A stretch of 29,510 nucleotides of DNA from CAIQQQ01 sp040399685 (GTDB taxonomy: Bacteria > Pseudomonadota > Alphaproteobacteria > Acetobacterales > Acetobacteraceae). Positions 25,627-29,510 of the stretch are shown one piece after another. The notes under the pieces are model-generated. The model was not told the DNA's origin, searched no databases, and was given only the letters and a program-made list of their open reading frames with translations. The translations under genes were made by a program, and so were the position numbers. The stretch lies in NCBI GenBank assembly GCA_040399685.1, contig JBBART010000033.1:1-29510 (forward strand), in the 5' to 3' direction. Position 1 is the stretch's first letter; every line of letters begins with the position of its first letter.

Positions 25627-26343
25627 ATGCGCCCATCCGGCCGCGCCCTCGACCAGCTTCGCAGCGTCTCCATCGTGCCTGGCTTTTCGCACCACGCTGA
25701 AGGCAGCTGCATTATCAAGATGGGTGGCACCGAGGTTTTGTGCACCGCCAGCGTGGAAAGCCGGGTGCCGGGGTTCCTGCGCGGCAAGGGCGCGGGCTGG
25801 GTGACGGCGGAATACGGCATGTTGCCGCGTGCCACGCATAGCCGGGGTGATCGGGAGGCGGCGCGGGGCAAGCAGTCTGGCCGCACTCAGGAAATTCAGC
25901 GTTTGATCGGGCGCTCGTTGCGGGCGGCGACGGATCTGTCGGCGATGGGCGAGATGTCGATTGTGCTGGATTGCGATGTGTTGAACGCCGATGGCGGCAC
26001 ACGCTGCGCGTCGATCACCGGCGCCTGGGTGGCGTTGAATTTGGCGTTTCGGCATCTGATCAAAATGAACGTGATGAAGACGATCCCGATGATTGGGCAG
26101 GTTTCGGCGGTGTCCTGCGGGTTGTATGAGGGCCATGCGGTGCTGGATCTGGATTACGCCGAGGACAGCAAGGCGGAGGCGGACGCCAATTTCGTGCTGA
26201 CGTCCGAGGGCGGCATCGTGGAGATTCAGGCGACGGCGGAGAAGGCCTCGTTCCTGCCGGCGCAGTTCGACGCGATGATGGCGCTGGCCCGCAAGGGGGC
26301 GCAGGAATTGCACGTGGCGCAGTTGGCGGCTTTGGACCTCTGA
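25627..26343 (+). CDS. rph: Ribonuclease PH
   Basis: Phosphate-dependent 3'-exonuclease that trims tRNA precursors. Family motifs are MRPSGRALDQLRSVSI at the start, VPGFLRGKGAGWVTAEYGMLPRATHSR, the phosphate-binding RTQEIQRLIGRSLRA, and LDCDVLNADGGTRCASITGA with DLDYAEDSKAEADANFV near the end. The 238 residues are standard. A TATAAG at 25608-25613 could serve as -10 with only a short leader; no strong ribosome binding site is seen. Its stop overlaps the rdgB start by one base. Confidence 0.97.
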   Translation: MRPSGRALDQLRSVSIVPGFSHHAEGSCIIKMGGTEVLCTASVESRVPGFLRGKGAGWVTAEYGMLPRATHSRGDREAARGKQSGRTQEIQRLIGRSLRAATDLSAMGEMSIVLDCDVLNADGGTRCASITGAWVALNLAFRHLIKMNVMKTIPMIGQVSAVSCGLYEGHAVLDLDYAEDSKAEADANFVLTSEGGIVEIQATAEKASFLPAQFDAMMALARKGAQELHVAQLAALDL

Positions 26344-26948
26344 TGACGCGTTTGTTGCTGCCGGGATCGACGCTGGTTCTGGCGACGCACAACAAGGGCA
26401 AGCTGCGCGAGTTCGTGGAGCTGCTGGCGCCGCATGGGGTGTCGGTGATGTCGGCGGGGGAGCTGGGCCTGCCGGAGCCGGACGAGACGGCGCCAGATTT
26501 TATCGGCAATGCGCGGATCAAGGCGCTGGCGGCGGCGTTGGAATCCGGCAAGCCGGCGTTGGCGGATGACAGCGGGTTCTCGGTGGCGGGGCTTGGTGGC
26601 GCGCCTGGGGTGTTTTCGGCGCGCTGGGGCGGGCCTTCGAAGGATTTCGCGGCGGCGCAGGCCCGGGTGATCGCCGAATTGGGCGACAATGCGGATCGTC
26701 GGGCGTGGTTCACCTGTGCGTTGTGCATGGCATGGCCGGATGGCGAGACGGCGACGTTTCTGGGGCGGGTGGAGGGCCATGTTGTGTGGCCGGCGCGCGG
26801 CGAGGGCGGGTTTGGCTATGATCCGATTTTTGTGCCGGTGGGCGAGACGCGCAGCTATGCCGAGATGGTGGCGGCCGAAAAGCACGCGACCAGCCATCGG
26901 GGGCGGGCTTTGGCGCAATTGCTGGCCGCTTGCCTGCCGTTAACCTGA
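26343..26948 (+). CDS. rdgB: dITP/XTP pyrophosphatase
   Basis: Ham1/RdgB-type house-cleaning enzyme that hydrolyses dITP, ITP and XTP to monophosphates and keeps deaminated purines out of nucleic acids. Motifs are LATHNKGKLREF (from residue 13), ALADDSGFSVAGL with the metal-binding acidic residues, GEGGFGYDPIFVP and the final SHRGRAL. The 201 residues are normal. The ATG shares a base with the rph stop (TGATG), so the two are translationally coupled. Confidence 0.96.
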   Translation: MTRLLLPGSTLVLATHNKGKLREFVELLAPHGVSVMSAGELGLPEPDETAPDFIGNARIKALAAALESGKPALADDSGFSVAGLGGAPGVFSARWGGPSKDFAAAQARVIAELGDNADRRAWFTCALCMAWPDGETATFLGRVEGHVVWPARGEGGFGYDPIFVPVGETRSYAEMVAAEKHATSHRGRALAQLLAACLPLT

Positions 26949-26973
26949 CAGTGATGGTTTCGCGTTCTATATA
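26945..26973 (+). promoter_or_regulatory. Candidate promoter overlapping the rdgB end, before hemW
   Basis: CTGACA (26945-26950), 17 bases, then TATATA (26968-26973; also readable as TATAAT at 26970-26975). This is close to the sigma-70 consensus. The start point would fall at about 26980, on the second hemW ATG. The transcript would then have essentially no leader, which agrees with the absence of a ribosome binding site there. Confidence 0.45.
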
Positions 26974-26979
26974 ATGGTG

Positions 26980-28140
26980 ATGGAACCCATCGCCCTTTAT
27001 ATCCACTGGCCGTTTTGCCTCGCCAAATGCCCGTATTGCGACTTCAACAGCCATGTGCGCGAGCGGATTGATCAGGCCCGGTTCGCGGCCGCCCTGCGCA
27101 CGGAGTTGGCGTGGGAGGCGGCGCGGGTGGGGCGCAGGCCGTTGGCGTCCATCTTCTTTGGCGGTGGCACGCCGAGCCTGATGGACCCGGCGACGGTTGC
27201 GGATCTGATCGACGATGCGCATCGCCTGTTCGACGCGGTGCCCGATTGCGAGATCACGTTGGAGGCGAACCCCACCAGTGTGGAGGCGGCCAAGCTGGCG
27301 GCGTTTCGGCAGGCGGGCATCAACCGGATTTCCGTCGGCGTGCAGAGCTTCAATGCCGAGGATTTGCATCGGCTGGGGCGGCAGCATTCGGCCGCGCAGG
27401 CGATTGCGGCGTTGGAGACGGGGCGGCGGATTTTTCCGCGCATTTCGTTCGATCTGATTTATGCGCGTCCCGGCCAGACGATGGCGGCGTGGCGGGCGGA
27501 GTTGCGGCAGGCGTTGGCGTTGGCGGCGGATCATCTGTCGCTGTATCAGCTGACCATCGAGCCTGGCACGGTTTATGAGGGCATGCATCGCCGGGGGGAG
27601 ATCGTGCTGCCTGACCCGGAGCTGGCCGCGGATCTGTATGATGCCACCGCCGAGGAGGCGAGCCGGTTTGGGTTGGCCGGGTATGAGGTGTCGAACTACG
27701 CCGTGCCTGGCAGCGAAAGCCGGCATAATCTGGCGTATTGGCGTTATGGCGACTACGTGGGCATTGGCCCTGGCGCGCATGGCCGACTCAGCCTTGAGGA
27801 TGCGAACGGGCCACGCCGCATCGCCACGCGCCGGCATCGTGCGCCGGAGCCTTGGGCGGCGCGCGTTGAGCAGCAGGGGCATGGCAGCACCGCCGAGGAG
27901 GTGGTGAGTGCGCAGGACAGCGCCCGCGAGATGCTGCTGATGGGGCTGCGGCTGTCGGAGGGCATTGATGCGGCGCGGTTCGTCCAGCGCACGCGTTTGC
28001 AATTATTGGACATGCTCGATCCGCAGACACTCGTCCAGGCGCAAGAGGCGATGTATATAGAATGGAACGGCGCTCGGTTGCGCGCCACGTCAGAAGGCCG
28101 AAAACGGCTCGACGCGCTGCTGGGGGCATTGGTCCTGTGA
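26980..28140 (+). CDS. hemW: HemW-like radical SAM heme chaperone
   Basis: Radical SAM protein of the HemW group, formerly annotated as oxygen-independent coproporphyrinogen III oxidase; HemW binds heme and passes it to target proteins. IHWPFCLAKCPYCDF holds the 4Fe-4S-binding Cys at residues 13, 17 and 20 (CX3CX2C). GGGTPS and INRISVGVQSFNAEDLHRLGRQHS are typical. The true HemN has an extra N-terminal segment that is absent here. I use the ATG at 26980; the ATG at 26974 adds two residues. It lies about 30 bases after rdgB, and the hrcA-rph-rdgB-hemW neighbourhood is common in alphaproteobacteria. Confidence 0.94.
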   Translation: MEPIALYIHWPFCLAKCPYCDFNSHVRERIDQARFAAALRTELAWEAARVGRRPLASIFFGGGTPSLMDPATVADLIDDAHRLFDAVPDCEITLEANPTSVEAAKLAAFRQAGINRISVGVQSFNAEDLHRLGRQHSAAQAIAALETGRRIFPRISFDLIYARPGQTMAAWRAELRQALALAADHLSLYQLTIEPGTVYEGMHRRGEIVLPDPELAADLYDATAEEASRFGLAGYEVSNYAVPGSESRHNLAYWRYGDYVGIGPGAHGRLSLEDANGPRRIATRRHRAPEPWAARVEQQGHGSTAEEVVSAQDSAREMLLMGLRLSEGIDAARFVQRTRLQLLDMLDPQTLVQAQEAMYIEWNGARLRATSEGRKRLDALLGALVL

Positions 28141-28169
28141 CGGGCATTTGGGATGGGAAAGCGTTTGCG

Positions 28170-29408
28170 ATGATCCGTATCATAGGTCTGTTGCTGGGCA
28201 TTGCCTTGTTGCCGCAAGCCGGCTGGGCGCAAGCCAATGCGGTGTTTTCCGCCACCGGGCCTGATGCGTCCGCCGATGGCGCGGCTGAGGATTATCCCAT
28301 CGGCACGCGCGAAACGCTTGGCCAGCAGCGCACGCTGGTGGGCGCCTACAGCCATTATGATCAGTTGCGCCCGTCGCGGGTGGTCGAGGCCGCGCCCACG
28401 CCCAGCGTGCTGGCGCGGGCGCCGCAGGAATTGCAGTTGCGGTATGAATTCCAGGGGCGAACCCAGACGCTGGACAGCTATCTGGAGCGCAATCCGGCCA
28501 CCGGATTGCTGGTGCTGAGCGACCAGACGATCCTGTTCGAGCATTACCGCTATGCCCGCACCGACCGTGACCGCTTCACCTCGCAATCCATGGCCAAGAC
28601 CATTGTGGCCATGACGGTGGGGATTGCCATTTCTGAAGGTGCGATCGGCTCGGTGGATGATCTTGTGGCCACCTATGTGCCCGAGTTGGCCTGCATGGAG
28701 GTTGGCCGCAGCAGTCTGCGGGCGCTGTTGCAGATGAGCAGCGGCATGCGGTTTCACGAGGTGTATGACGGCAAGGACGACATCATGCGTCTCAGCCGGG
28801 CGCTGACCCGGCCGGACAGCACCGGCGCCGTGGATGCCGTTTCCCAGTTCGATGTGCGCAATGCGGCACCCGGCACGGTGTTCAATTACGCCGGGCTGGA
28901 CACCGAGTTGCTGTCGCTCGCCGTCACGCGGGCCACCAAGATGCCGCTGACATCGTATGTCGCGAGCCGCATCTGGGGACCGATCGGGGCTGAGGCGTCG
29001 GCCTCCTGGACCTTTGATGCCAAGGGGCAGGAGGTGGCGTATTGCTGCTTCAATGCCGTGCTGCGCGATTGGGGCCGGTTGGGCGCGCTGCTTGCGAATG
29101 ACGGCGCATGGGAAGGCCGCCAGATTATCCCGCGGCCGTTTTTGCAGGATGCGACCACGGTGCAGGCGCCGTTTTTGGCGCCGGGCGTGGGCGGGCGGAG
29201 GCTGGGCTATGGCTATCAGGTGTGGCTGCTGCCAGGTGAGCGCCGGCAGTTCGCGCTGCGTGGCATCTATGGCCAGACGATGATGATCGATCCGCTGACC
29301 AAAACGGTGCTGGTGCATACGGCCGCACGGCCGAACGCCAAGAACAATGCGGGTGAAGCGGAGTTGATGGTGCTGTGGCAGGCGTTGGTGGCGCAGCGGG
29401 GCAGTTGA
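28170..29408 (+). CDS. Secreted serine beta-lactamase-fold hydrolase
   Basis: Protein of the class C beta-lactamase/6-aminohexanoate-dimer hydrolase-like superfamily, 412 residues. MIRIIGLLLGIALLPQAGWA is a probable signal peptide cleaved before QANA, so it acts in the periplasm. The nucleophile motif SxxK is S140-M-A-K143 in FTSQSMAKT; Y240 lies in FNYAGLDTELLS. A third-motif region is less clear (RGIYGQTMMIDP). The usual Y-x-N is Y-A-G here, so lactam resistance is unlikely and an esterase, amidase or peptidase role is more probable. I start at the ATG 28170, after GGGAAAG; the longer open frame overlaps hemW and lacks signal-peptide character. It starts 29 bases after hemW. Confidence 0.88.
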   Translation: MIRIIGLLLGIALLPQAGWAQANAVFSATGPDASADGAAEDYPIGTRETLGQQRTLVGAYSHYDQLRPSRVVEAAPTPSVLARAPQELQLRYEFQGRTQTLDSYLERNPATGLLVLSDQTILFEHYRYARTDRDRFTSQSMAKTIVAMTVGIAISEGAIGSVDDLVATYVPELACMEVGRSSLRALLQMSSGMRFHEVYDGKDDIMRLSRALTRPDSTGAVDAVSQFDVRNAAPGTVFNYAGLDTELLSLAVTRATKMPLTSYVASRIWGPIGAEASASWTFDAKGQEVAYCCFNAVLRDWGRLGALLANDGAWEGRQIIPRPFLQDATTVQAPFLAPGVGGRRLGYGYQVWLLPGERRQFALRGIYGQTMMIDPLTKTVLVHTAARPNAKNNAGEAELMVLWQALVAQRGS

Positions 29409-29410
29409 GG

Positions 29411-29455
29411 AAGGCGTTCTTTTTTATAAAAAAGAACCAAAAAATGTCATTCATT
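29411..29455. repeat. Dispersed A/T-core palindrome, copy 2
   Basis: A perfect 22-base palindrome occupies 29416-29437 (GTTCTTTTTTA and its complement), followed by CAAAAAATG. The surrounding 45 bases match 1751-1795 at most positions, including the AAGG lead and the TCAT tail. It begins two bases after the hydrolase stop codon and may end its transcript. Confidence 0.75.
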
Positions 29456-29510
29456 TATTAGAGCGCGTTGACATTCGGGGTTCCGGCTCGGATCGAAATC
29501 TGATTCAAGC

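Noticed and set aside
29456..29510. Partial tRNA (segment with GGTTCCGGCTCGGATCGAAATC)
   Set aside because: The T-loop-like GGTTC is not followed by a matching arm and acceptor stem, and no anticodon arm can be folded upstream.

Overview
The window looks like a chromosomal stretch of a GC-rich alphaproteobacterium, most probably of the Rhodospirillales/Acetobacteraceae. This is inferred from conserved gene orders, the YlxR-L7Ae fusion protein and the protein sequences; no rRNA or other taxonomic marker is present. Nearly all of it is core housekeeping DNA. I found no convincing undescribed multi-gene system. The unusual material lies at the two edges, between genes and in a short accessory insert.

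Left edge (1-3343): two near-identical 22-base repeats ending in TGACA resemble the terminus of an IS21-type insertion sequence. They abut a PAS-PAS-histidine kinase gene whose 5' part appears to be missing. Four nested palindromes separate it from a convergent nitronate monooxygenase-type flavoprotein gene.

Transcription/translation operon (13094 down to 3519, minus strand): rimP-nusA-ylxR/L7Ae-infB-rbfA-truB-rpsO-pnp, tightly packed, with a terminator-like hairpin before rimP and a terminator after pnp. It covers ribosome maturation (RimP, RbfA), antitermination (NusA), initiation (IF2), tRNA modification (TruB), ribosomal protein S15 and RNA decay (PNPase).

Accessory insert (13254-16580): a GT2-GtrA glycosyltransferase translationally coupled to a second nitronate monooxygenase (plus strand), then a divergent SnoaL-like gene and P-loop kinase gene. 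The kinase overlaps trmB tail to tail.

Minus-strand block 25543-16577: oxidoreductase, hrcA, grpE, dnaK, dnaJ, dapB, metK, trmB. This joins the heat-shock repressor and the DnaK-DnaJ-GrpE chaperone set to lysine/peptidoglycan biosynthesis (DapB), S-adenosylmethionine synthesis (MetK) and the SAM-dependent tRNA methyltransferase TrmB. A good alphaproteobacterial sigma-32-like promoter sits before hrcA.

Right part (25627-29408, plus strand): rph, rdgB and hemW, closely spaced, then a secreted serine beta-lactamase-fold hydrolase. A second copy of the palindromic repeat seen after the histidine kinase follows it.
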